A stretch of DNA of 64,000 nucleotides from Helicostylum pulchrum (taxonomy: Eukaryota; Mucoromycota; Mucoromycetes; Mucorales; Mucoraceae): contig JAIXMO010000019.1 in the NCBI GenBank assembly GCA_025677825.1, positions 62,001-126,000 on the forward strand, read 5' to 3'. The position numbers were made by a program, and so were the translations under genes. Below are positions 10,222-20,099 of this stretch, one piece after another (the stretch's first letter is position 1; each line of letters opens with the position of its first letter). The notes below the pieces were generated by a model. The model was given only the letters and a program-made list of their open reading frames with translations, was not told where the DNA came from and searched no databases.

Positions 10222-11780
10222 GAGGTGGAAGAGGAAGGCGAGGTTGAGGTATAAGCGGACCAGCGCTCAAATGATGTTGATGTTGTTGTTGTTGATGTTG
10301 TCTTGTATCAAATGGACTTGTGTTTGTTGAAGGTTTTTCAACATCAGTTCGAAGCCGCTTTCTTCCAGCCTTCATTTTATTTGATTTGTGATCATCGGTA
10401 ATCATGATCGGAGGCGACATACCTGTAGCGACTTGTTTCCCGTTATGATCATGCATTTCAAAATAAATACAAAAGCCGAGTCTTTCATTATGATGTCTGC
10501 AGTAACAAGTAATACGTGTTGGAAGAATGGTATCACCCGAACTAAAATCAACTACTTCGGAACAGTTAAACAGCAGCACTTTTTGTTCCTCGTTGGCTAA
10601 TGATTTGTCATCTTCCATACTCATATCCTCGGTGTTGTTTTCGTTCTTGACCTTGTTTTCTTTTCGTCGTTGTGATCTTTTACGTTCTCGCTGGATGCAG
10701 CCGAGACAGGTGACGACTTTACGAGAGGGGTCGCTGGCACAGATAACACGCGCAGTGAGAAATAGCATCTTTTCGGGTTTGATTGTAGGGTTGTCGAGTC
10801 CTGCAACGTTGGCGATCTTGGTGCCGTTCGGTGCGGTGGAAAGTAGCACTTGGCGTTTGAGTTTGTCTTTGGCGACCATGTGCTCAGGTAGTTTGAGGTG
10901 AGACCACCATTGTGCTTTGTCGCCGTCGTCTGTGACTAGTTGAATACATAATTTGATTTGGGTTTCAACACGAGACTTTGCACCCGTTTGAGGTACACCC
11001 AGTACTCTAATTTGCATACTAGAAAAATAAACAATATATTTTAGCTTTTGTTTGTTTGTTTTACTGGTAAATCTTTTTTTACCCAGGAATTGTAGTTTTT
11101 ACATCTACACTTGATCTGTACGAGAGAGAGATAAAAAAAAAAAGAGTTTTAATACATATACAATTTTGTTGGGGGAAAGGAATTATATTACGTTTGTGAA
11201 GTATTGAATTGTTGTTGTTGTTGCATTGGGTATCCAGCAATATATTCAGTAAAATTTTTTGCTAGTGTTGGAATAGCCTAATAGGAAAGAATTAGATTTT
11301 ATATTTTATTTTAGTGTTTGTGTAATATTAACTCACGTTATTGAAACCAGACCAAAATGTTGGATTTGGTTCAGTAGAGTTTGGTGGGTTAGGTAAAAGA
11401 GGATCAACAAAACTCATGTTGTGAATGGGAGGAGAATGTAAAGAAGGTGGCGGAGATAATGAAGGTGACATAGTATGTTGTATGTTTTGTTGCTGCTGTT
11501 GTTGTATGCTTTGCTGTTGTTGCTGTATGGTTTGTTGCTGTTGCTGCTGCTGCTGTTGTTGCTGCTGATGCTGTATATTTTGTTGCTGCATAAAGAATAA
11601 TGGATTATCTGGTGAAAGTTGGTCTAGTTTATAAAAGAAGGATTGGTCAATAAAAGAAGGTTGTTGCATGTTCATGGCTTCGTCATGTGGTTCAGAAGTA
11701 GAAGAACCAGAAGGTGAATCGCATGTTTGAAAGTTTTCATCTGCTGCTGGATTCGAACTTGTTAAGTCCATAGTTGACAT
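8151..11780 (-). CDS. Mga2/Spt23-like membrane-anchored transcription activator
   Basis: Role (family): ER-anchored p120 precursor, released by the Rsp5/proteasome/Cdc48 route and activating fatty-acid desaturase and hypoxia genes. Exons: 11780-11337, 11277-11192, 11115-11083 (33-nt microexon), 11018-8320, 8257-8151; about 1122 residues. Domains: a Gln-rich N-terminus; the conserved fungal region beginning MQIRVLGVPQTGAKSRVETQ (about 189 on); an IPT/TIG fold (LLQRLIPNEGPTFGGVEVTV, about 536-620); two ankyrin repeats (GHTMLHLAAMLGF, GFTALHYSSWF, about 712-790). A hydrophobic segment, FSFWVPMLC joined to LMVIWLIYQFL across the last intron (about 1077-1096), is the expected membrane anchor. The single large reading frame would run through that last intron and lose the anchor; the spliced form is preferred. 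Confidence 0.9.
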
Positions 11781-12783
11781 TGTTGAAATATATATATATT
11801 TTTTAAAAAAAAGGTTATAACGCAGCAAAAGAGAAGAGAGAGAGAGAGAGAGAGAGAGGGGAAAAAGAGAGAAAGGAAAGAAGGGAGAAAAAAAGGGATT
11901 TTTATTATTTTATTTTTTTAAAAAAAATCAAAAAAAACTAGCCAATCATCATCGAGATAAAAGGTACCACAAGCTCAACAGGTCAAAATGAATAAAAAAA
12001 GGGCATTTTTTGGTGTGCCCTACTTTTTTTCTTTTTTCCCATCAAGTGATTTATTTAATACTAGTACAGTAATAATGTGTATATAATTTGTTTTTTCTTG
12101 TGCGTATGACTCTTTTTTTTTTGTTCCTGGAATAACTTGTTTAAAGAAAAAAGAACAAATAATCAAGGTACGAAGATCAACATTTATCCACGTGAGTACA
12201 CCGACTGAAAGAGTTAAGCAGAGCAAAGCAAAATTTACCCCGGTTAATGGGGTAAAAAAAAAATACGGCTTTTAATGTGTAAGAGATACTTGGCTTACCA
12301 CTGCTATTTTTTTTTTTTTTTTGCTGGTTATATTATAGCATTGATATCACATTCTTGTGTTCAAAACCACAAGAAATGTACTTTTTTTGACAGAAATCAA
12401 GAAACTCTTTTTTCTTTCAACTGAACTGAACTGAGAATTAAATACCTTTTTTTTTTCCCTCGTGCATTATATTACTTGATTTCTACTCGTAAAAAAAGTA
12501 AAGAAAAAGAGTCAAAACAAACAACTCTTTTTGTTGTTTATCTTGCAAGTATTTTACCCGAAATTTTATTTAATAAGCTGTATAATTCGAAGCTGTAGTT
12601 GCCAAGACAACAAAAACCAATTTATGCTGTCGCTTTTAACTACTAAAAAACCGTGATACATTTCCACCTTAACGGCGTGTCTTTGTGTTGTTGTGTTACC
12701 AACCTTATTTGATGACGTCCAGAGCTTAAACTTTTCTATTTTCTCCCCCCTTCTTTTTTTTTCCCTTCTTCTTCGTTTGCAAG
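11781..12783. promoter_or_regulatory. Divergent intergenic region, Mga2-like and RRM genes
   Basis: About 1 kb between two divergent starts. It holds a GA microsatellite at about 11828-11862 (purine-rich leader of the Mga2-like gene), poly-A/T runs and a pyrimidine-rich tract (12733-12780) directly before the RRM start, a common fungal leader feature. A TGACGTC string at 12713-12719, about 65 bp upstream of the RRM start, matches a CRE/bZIP half-palindrome; functional use is inference. Confidence 0.5.
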
Positions 12784-14247
12784 ATGGAGAATAATAGAAA
12801 GGTAATGCACTTTATGACACCTACGTCTCCGCCTTATCCACCTTTCCAACCTGCTCAACTGGTGTATGATGCCAGTGATCCCAACAGTATGGCTACGTTT
12901 GCTTATATCTATCCTGTAAGTCCACCTTTCTCAGTTCAATACTACGCTGAACCAACCAACAACAGTTATCCTGGTTCACCTATGCTTCACTACCAACTCT
13001 CACCTCAACTTCATCCTTCCAGTCCTCCCTTCAGTCCTAACCTTCAATACCAAACTTCACCCAACCATCATGCGTTTATGGTTCCTTCTCAGCAACAGCA
13101 ACAACAACACAACAACATACAGCAGCAGCAACACATGCATATGCAGCAGCAACATTTTCCTCCACTTCATATCTCTTCTCCCGTATTGACAGCTTCTTCC
13201 AATACACAACCAATCATTGATTTTAAAAAACATCAAGAGTTGTTGGAACAAGAGTATGCTCATTTATCCCAATTTCACCCTCAAAATATTTATGTGCGTG
13301 GGTTGGCGACTTCGGAAACAGATGAATCGTTTTTGGAAATGTGTCAGGTGTATGGTCCTATTCGCTCTTCTAAAGCTATTTTGGATCAAAAGACAGGAGA
13401 ATGTAAAGGGTATGGTTTCGCCATGTTTCAAGATCAAGAGGATTGCCAGGTTGCTATTACTCATTTAAATGCTGCTGGATATCAAGCATCGCTTGCTCGT
13501 GTTGGACAAGTAAGTTGTATTATAAGTAAAAAAAAAAAAGGAAATATATACCTATTTATAATTTTATTAAGGAATCATTTAGTTCACGCTTAAGAAGTTT
13601 ACAAGATGAAACCTCCACTAACATTTACATATCCAACTTACCTGTTCATATGGACGAGGATGTAAATATATACACACACTGATATACACTTGATGTATTT
13701 TACTCACTGACTTTTTAATTTGTACTTAGGGTTTACAAGATTTGTTCAAACCTTTTCAAACTATATCAAATCGTATTTTACGTGACCCCAGATCAGGTTT
13801 AAGCAGAGGCGTTGGATTTGCTAGGCTAGCGGATCGTTTATCCGCCAGTGCCGTCATTGAAAAGTTTAACGGACATTCCATCTCTGGATCTTCTGCTCCC
13901 TTGCAGGTACGTTTTGCCGATTCTCCTGCTCAAAAGAGACTCAAGAACCAAACTTCCAGCAAAAAAGTACCCGCAAACAATATAAGAGACATCTTTCCTG
14001 CTGGATTTCCAACCAGATCTTCTATGCCTGTCACACCTGAAACAATGTTAGGTATAGCTCCATCTTTCAATAATACCAATGGGTAAGAACTTTTTTTCTC
14101 TTTTTTTGGTTTTTGTGTATTGATTTTTACGTCTTTAGATACCCTCATACTACTGCCGCTGCTGATGCTAGCGACGTAGATGTACTTGCTGATACTATCG
14201 GCCTTCAATTAAGTTTAGACGAACCAGTATGTACTTTAAGAGAGTAA
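12784..14247 (+). CDS. Two-RRM RNA-binding protein, RBMS/MSSP-like
   Basis: Four exons: 12784-13509, 13572-13661, 13730-14082, 14139-14247, giving about 425 residues. After a Pro/Gln/Ser-rich N-terminus, RRM1 starts at NIYVRGL, with its RNP1 at GYGFAMF. RRM2 starts at NIYISNLPVHMDED and has GVGFARL as RNP1. The two RRMs are closely spaced, as in RBMS1/MSSP, where RRM1 is followed by TNLYISNLP. The family binds AU-rich or A-rich single-stranded nucleic acid and acts in mRNA fate; the specific fungal target is unknown. All three introns are phase-consistent. The gene ends 130 bp from the convergent pseudouridine synthase gene, with a GA microsatellite between them. Confidence 0.88.
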
Positions 14248-14376
14248 AAGAAAGAGAGAGAGAGAGAGAGAGAAAAATTTGGAGAGAGAAAGAGAGATCG
14301 AATAAGCGAGTAAAAAGGGAAAGAGACAAACACATGTATAAAAAAAACCAACATCAAAAACACACACTTTATAATA
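14248..14376. repeat. GA-rich microsatellite between convergent genes
   Basis: The 129 bp separating the two convergent stops begins with an (AG)n tract (about 14249-14273) followed by further GA-rich sequence. It must hold both 3' ends. Confidence 0.6.
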
Positions 14377-15806
14377 TTAAAATGAAGCAGGAATAATAAC
14401 ATCATCTTGTTTAAATGAATCGTTTGCCCATATTGGTAAAGTAGGCGTTTGAAAGGACCAATTTTTACCAGAATATTTATATGCGTGAAGCCATAAAGAT
14501 AATTGAGCAGGTATAGGATCTGATTGAGGTACAGGTACATTACACACTTGGCACCTCGCTAATCCATTATAATTCAACGGATCATCGTCCATATAATCAT
14601 ACGGTGCAGTATCGATCATCTTTTGCACCACTTGCTCGTGTGATGATGATTCACCACCACCACCATCAAGTCGATCTGACCACGCCGTTGAGTAACCGTA
14701 CATTGGGTCATTTGCAATTGGGAAACCAAGGTATCGCAAGTGCACTCGGATCTGATGTGTGCGGCCAGTCAAAGGTTTACATCGTACAAGGCTTGTTCTT
14801 CCGTTAAATGCAATTCTTTCAAAAACCGTAGTACAGCTTTTACCTGCTCCGTCTACATAGTTAAAGTTCACAATGTAAGCGAGTTGTTTAATGGGTTCGC
14901 TGCAGACAATACGCTCAGTGGGGAATTCACCACTGACTCTGCAAATGTACTCTTTTTGGATGTCCCCGTTGCGCATCTGTAATCCTATCCTGTTGGCTTC
15001 AATTGCGTCTTTACAGATCAACATGAGCCCTGATGTAATTCGATCTAATCTATTTGAAGCTTAAAAGCACATATATACGTCAAAACTCTTAACTCTTAAA
15101 TGTATAAAGGGGCCAGGGGAAGAAACTTACGGAATAAAACATTGTAGTTTAATTCTTTACGCATGATATGTAAGACTGTATTATGTCGATATCTACCGCT
15201 AGGATGCACTTGTATGCTGGCAGGTTTATTAATGACAAACAGCTTATCGTCTTCATGGATAATCTCAATAGGTGTATCAGTGACAGGCGGTTCATGTCGG
15301 TGTACTGCATGTGAGATAAAATCGTTGTGTTGGATAATCGCACCTGCAGTTGTAGGCTGTTGATTGACAGTAATAAACCCTTTTTCTATTGCATGACGCT
15401 AAATATATATATTTAGTTTTTTTTTTTTTACTTGCTGTTTCACTTTTTTTATAATGTTTTACGTAGTATCTTTCGGTTCGTCCACGGTACTCTCGTAAAA
15501 ATATATCGAGAACGGTTGACCCGTACATTCTTACTTTTGCATAAAATTCAAAGCTAAAGAAATACGGCTCAACTTTTCTTAATCCTATTTTTATTTTATT
15601 TTTTTAAGATAAAAGGGTTTCTTTTATATGACAGGGAAGTAATAGTTACCATTCTCGAAATAGTAGTTGGCGGTGGAAAGGTCATTTCCTTTACGGATAT
15701 TGGTATACCCTTTCTTGGGTTTGGAATCTAATTGTAACCGACGGCAAAGTACAAGGGTTGGTTTAAACGTTGAATGGGTCTTTTGAAATAATAGCGATCT
15801 TAACAT
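14377..15806 (-). CDS. RluA-family tRNA pseudouridine synthase, Pus9/Rib2-like
   Basis: Role (family): Pus9/Pus8 modify U32 of mitochondrial or cytosolic tRNAs; RPUSD2 is the animal relative. Four exons: 15806-15650, 15584-15463, 15398-15131, 15059-14377, about 409 residues. Diagnostic order: STANYYFENG joined to LRKVEPYFF, then an S4-like part (GSTVLDIFLREYRGRTERYY, KGFITVNQQP), LFVINKPASIQVHPSGRY, and the catalytic motif NRLDRITSGL with the essential Asp. RTSLVRCKPLTGRTHQIRVH then LRYLGFPIANDPMYG complete the fold. The N-terminus (MLRSLLFQKTHSTFKPTLVLCRR) is basic and could be a mitochondrial presequence. No deaminase domain, as found in S. cerevisiae Rib2, is visible. Confidence 0.9.
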
Positions 15807-15969
15807 GACTCTTAAAGTATAAAAAAAAAAAGAGAGTCTGTCAAAAGGAAAAAAAAAAAATTGTCCTTAAAACAACAACAGCACTTTCATTTAAAACTCC
15901 AGACATCAACTCTGATAATATATTTTTTATTTTTTAAACATTAAAAAGGTATCCTTCTGGGAAATCATC

Positions 15970-17040
15970 TTTCTTCTTCGTATCGTTTTCTAGCTAATTC
16001 GACCTTCTTTGTATTGGGACCTTTTAGAGCATCGACTGTAGATTTCGATGAGATCTTTTTTCGCTTCCTTCTGTTTCACAGAAGGAAATTCCTACTTGTT
16101 TAAAAGTAAAAGATACTTTTTGATTAATTGACGGATGTAAGGGAAGAGTCATCCGCAGCAATTACTTTAGGGAGAAATTTGTTCATACAACTTAATTGAA
16201 CATCCTGGTAAGCGAAGACTTGATGATAAGTGATGCCGTCGAATGAAAGATATTATTATTTTCAAACATCAACGGGTTTGTAGGCGAGAAGCCTTCGTCT
16301 TCATATCTTGATTGAGTATCCTGTTTTTACATACATATTTTTTCTGTTCTGCGGAAATAAATATTGATTTTGTAGAAATAGTTTCAAAAGTGTTTGTGAT
16401 TGACACAGGGAGTTCAGGAATTGACGACCGGAGGAGGGAGAAAACAAAGTCTAAGGATCCAAAGAACCCATCAACCGCCAATAATTCGACATAGCCAAAC
16501 CTGTATGTCAACTTGAAATAATCCTTTCCAAGTCTGGTTTCTCTTCTTATGAATGCAACTGCATTTTCTTGGTATCCGACTTTGAACTGATCGGTACAAT
16601 CATCAATTTGTTGATTGTCGTGAATAAAACAAGATAAACTGGTCATAAAGAGTCAGCTATTCTTCGATACTACGACTGATTCTACAAACTTTGGTCCATA
16701 CTACCTCTCAATTACTGCTTTGGCATCCGTTTTGTTCATATCTGTCTTTTTCATGACTAAGTCGTCCTTGAAATTACTATCACAAACAGTATACTCGTTC
16801 GAGTCAAAGAATCGATTCATTGGGGAACCAGCCATAAGACTAAGCTTGTCTTTTACTGCAATACTTATATTTGTCATGTTTTCTTTCTCGACTATTATTT
16901 CAAATTTCCATCTGAATTCTTCTGGTACAGTTATTGTTACCTTTTTGTTTGAATCAATAGATTCAAGTAATAACAAAAAAAAAAAAAACCTGAAAGGGCA
17001 TTCTTTACGACTATCAATTGTTATTGACTGTAAATTCACA
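15970..17040 (-). CDS. Unrecognised multi-exon gene or decayed gene
   Basis: Two long minus-strand frames join in phase. The first runs about 17040-16705 (contains KVTITVPEEFRWKFEIIVEK and LSLMAGSPMNRFFDSNEYTV). It ends in a GAGAG/GTAG donor and continues after a CAG acceptor at 16638 with SLSCFIHDNQQIDDCTDQF, ETRLGKDYFKLTYRFGYVEL and DGFFGSLDFVFSLL, to about 16330. A GTATGT donor follows, and further open segments reach about 15970 (one ends KKVELARKRYEEER before a stop). No domain is recognised, and the start codon and terminal exons are not fixed. It may be an intact gene of a lineage-specific family or a relic. A poly-T run inside the first frame (Phe/Leu string) may be a hidden intron or a coding homopolymer. 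Confidence 0.4.
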
Positions 17041-17088
17041 GCGTATGAAAAGAAATGCTTTTAGGTCGTGTAAACGATATTTTCTCAG

Positions 17089-17600
17089 CTGTAAGGTGTG
17101 AGTTTGGATTAGAATGAAACAAAAACAAATCTGTGTCATTTTTTTAGGGGTACGCGTACTTTTATAATAAAAGCAGAGAAAAAGTAGGTCGTAATAATTT
17201 AGCAGATCTTATGGCCTTGTGTGCTAGCTTAAGCCTGATAGCTGCTTCAAGAAGAACCGTATTCTTTTGTACGGACATAAAGAAAACAGAACTGATATAA
17301 AAAAAAGATCCAAAATAATAAATGAAGACAAGATACTTTAAAAAGTACACATACAAAAAAAAAAAAAAATACTCACTAGTTGTATATATTGCAAAGGAAG
17401 TGAAAGAAAGGCGATTTATCTATTTTCATCTTTGATTAAATCATTATTACGTTCTACACTTGTTTCACCCAATAAGGTTAAAAAAAACGCCAACTAAACT
17501 TTTTTTTTTCGTGTGATTCAATCCTCACTAAACTTGGCCGTAAATATGATTACTTTTATCTAACGTGCAGTTTAATGATATTTTTTACGCGTTAAATTTG
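17089..17600. mobile_element. Dispersed repeat, copy A
   Basis: Core at 17089-17171 (CTGTAAGGTGTG, AGAATGAAACAAAA, TTTAGGGGTACGCGTAC) matches 21656-21737 and 25781-25844. Further homologous blocks are GATTTATCTATT at 17413-17424 and GATTCAATCCTC.TAAACTTGG at 17515-17537. A 43-bp block at 17244-17286 recurs in copy B in inverted orientation. No open frame of its own. Outer boundaries and terminal repeats could not be fixed. Confidence 0.6.
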
Positions 17601-17814
17601 TGTTTGATACGCTTCCGGGGCGATACCCTTACTTGATGTGGCCTATTTCTTCTACTACTATTAATCTGAACTTCCTTTTGTATAATGAAGGTTCATAAGC
17701 AAGATTTCAAAGATTGCTTTACAGCCAAAGGCCATCCTTCGTGACCGTTTGTTAAGGACATTTTTAAACTTTTTTTTTTTTTTTTTTTTTTTGTGACATA
17801 TTTTTTTTTCACTA

Positions 17815-17844
17815 AACACACACACACACACACAAAGCACACAT
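17815..17844 (+). repeat. CA microsatellite in ABITRAM leader
   Basis: An (AC)n run at about 17815-17835 lies just before the start codon at 17845, so it would be in the 5' leader. A long poly-T run lies at about 17770-17792. Confidence 0.6.
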
Positions 17845-18402
17845 ATGGACGAACCAGCCGATTACGATATCAAAGACTACAGCGAGTTAACAAATGACTG
17901 GAGCCGAGACCCTACAGCCTACTTGAACCGATACTACTCTCTTTACTATAAATCAGTAAACAAGGAATCGGATCCTTTAGCCAGCGATGTCTATGTACGC
18001 CAATCACCCAACAAAATCTGTGTTCTCGGTATTAGCAACCCTTCTACCGATATTGAAAAGATAGTGATGAATACCAATTTAATTGGAGAGAAAGTTAAGA
18101 AAAATACAACACTTTGTACGTTTGAAAACAAGCAAGGCGAAGTGGTTGGCCATGTCAAGGCCGAGATGGAAGGTAAATTATTAGAATTAAACGATCGGTT
18201 TAAAAAAGAAGGTAGATCGTTATTGTTTAACGGACATCATATGGATACTGGATTTATTGCTATTATTTTACCAAAGACGGATGAAACCAAAATTCAATTG
18301 AAAGGATACCAAACTGCTGAAGAATATAAAATTAGTCTTTTAGCAAGTAACAACAACAGTCCTATTTTGGAAAGAAAATCTGCCATGTGTAATATATCAT
18401 AA
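17845..18402 (+). CDS. ABITRAM/FAM206A (Simiate) family protein
   Basis: Single exon, 185 residues. The order of conserved blocks matches the animal ABITRAM (FAM206A, Simiate) family: YLNRYYSLYYK near the N-terminus, QSPNKICVLGIS, GHVKAEMEGKLLELNDRF and GFIAIILPKTDETK, followed by a tail that starts with LKGYQTAEEY. In animals the protein binds actin and affects transcription and neuronal morphology; its fungal role is unknown. The fold is biotinyl/lipoyl-carrier-like in outline (inference). Start at 17845 follows a CA-rich leader. The next gene (IRG-like) begins only 68 bp after the stop on the same strand. Confidence 0.8.
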   Translation: MDEPADYDIKDYSELTNDWSRDPTAYLNRYYSLYYKSVNKESDPLASDVYVRQSPNKICVLGISNPSTDIEKIVMNTNLIGEKVKKNTTLCTFENKQGEVVGHVKAEMEGKLLELNDRFKKEGRSLLFNGHHMDTGFIAIILPKTDETKIQLKGYQTAEEYKISLLASNNNSPILERKSAMCNIS

Positions 18403-18470
18403 AATCTAATAAATCTCTCTCTTTTTTTTCTTCCCTTTTTCTCTCTTTTTTCTTATTGTTATATAAAAAA

Positions 18471-19930
18471 ATGGGTCAGGCTACTTCTTCGCCAAATGCA
18501 TTATCTTTTTTTCAAAAAGTAACCAATTCAGATAAAAGCGAATATGAAGATATTACACATACATTTTCAAAAGCAACTCTTTCAACTTTAACTGTGCCTG
18601 TAATCATTATTGCTTATCCCGCTTTAAACGCTTACGCCTTTCAAGATATGGATATTACCGGGCATCGTATGGTAGATGGTGCCATTGGTGGTTTACTCGG
18701 TGTCATTGCATGTAAAAAAAAGAAGCTTTTACCGAGATATCGATATATATATGTTGAACCCCTCTTTTTTTTTGTAATCTTTAGGGCCATTATCTCCATT
18801 TCTCGCTATTTGGGGTGCAGTTAAAATAAACTTTAAAGACAAACCACCCGTACCATTACCTATATCTCCTAGTATATTATTAAAAGCAGAACAAGATATT
18901 AAATTAAATACTGTTTCGTTTTATAACGTAGCTGTATGTGGTGTATCTGGAAGTGGAAAGGTATAAAACAATTTAAAGAACAAACAAGAGACAAAAAAAA
19001 AAAAAAAAAAAAAAAAACTAAAATCAAATTTAGAGTTCAATTGTAAATGCTATACTCGGTTATAAAGACACTGAATCAAAAGCAGCAAAAGTAGGTGAAG
19101 TAGAAACAACCGCAAGACCATCATCCTATCAACATCCTGACTTGGCAAATATGGTAATTTGGGATATGCCCGGTGTGGGTACACAAAGACACCCAATTGA
19201 TACGTATTTCGATAACAATTATTTGTATGCTTTTGATCTATTAGTCGTTGTATTGGGAAACAGGCAAGCTCTCTTTTCATTCTTTTTATATATGTATACG
19301 CGTTTATATGAATCTGATTGTATTAGAAAATTTAGAGTGTTGGAATCTGATATCATTATTTCAGCTAAAGCAAAAGAACACAAAATACCAGTATTGTATG
19401 TTCGTAGCAAATCTGATCAGGTGAATATATACTTTCCCTTTTTGTTACCCATATGACAAACTAACAAACAACAAGTAGTCAATTCGCAGTAAAATGATGA
19501 GAAAGGAAGGTAACAAAAATTACACAGAAGATGACGCAGCAGGTGAATTAGTTGGCGAGGTAAGTGAGTTTTTTTTTTCTTTTACTTTAAGCTTACATTT
19601 CCTCCACTTATAAAGGTTAGAGAAGATGTGTTTAACGAATTACGTAAATTCAAATTAAATACAAGAAAATTATTCATTGTATCAGCATCCACTTTAAATT
19701 TATTTGTTGCAACCATCAACAAAAAAGAAAAGAGAAAAGCAATTAAATTAATTGACGAACAAAGGTTTATGACAGCCTTAATAGAAGGTGTTGTAAATAA
19801 AAGGCGGCAATTAGAAAAACTCGCAAAATCAGAAGAAAAGAAAAAGAAGTTGCAAGACAAGAATAGTAGTAGACGGCAACAAGGTGATGTGAGTAACACT
19901 AGTAATATATCGGCCGAAAGTACGACATGA
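18471..19930 (+). CDS. IRG-like (immunity-related) GTPase, myristoylation-type start
   Basis: Six exons: 18471-18711, 18785-18960, 19034-19263, 19327-19420, 19479-19559, 19616-19930, about 378 residues, all in phase. P-loop GVSGSGKSS falls across an intron. The next conserved parts follow the animal IRG order: GEVETTARPSSYQHPDLANM, then VIWDMPGVGT (G3), HPIDTYF, YAFDLLVVV, ESDIIISAKAK and VLYVRSKSD (G4). The C-terminal part holds a basic, helical, Lys/Arg-rich tail. N-terminal MGQATSS has Gly2 and Ser6/7 as in N-myristoylated IRGs, and a hydrophobic stretch (about 40-105) could contact membrane. In animals IRGs attack pathogen vacuoles; IIGP-domain proteins have been reported in some fungi, with unknown role. 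The third intron appears to be GC-AG (AACAG/GCAAGC). Identification rests on motif order only. Confidence 0.82.
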
Positions 19931-20099
19931 TGTTTGGGGAGGTGTGTGTAGTTTTTTTGTTAACCACTTTTTGTAATATATCTGTAAAATTAAATATAAA
20001 AAAAGACCGTAGTATTATTATACAAAGTTAATTATAAGTGATTAGCCATACTAGTTTATCATAACAGGAGTAGACGCGTTTATTCGATATAATGTCTCA

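Noticed and set aside
11828..11862. GA repeat as a coding Arg/Glu run
   Set aside because: Lies upstream of the Mga2-like start, in its leader; no frame extends through it with a start.
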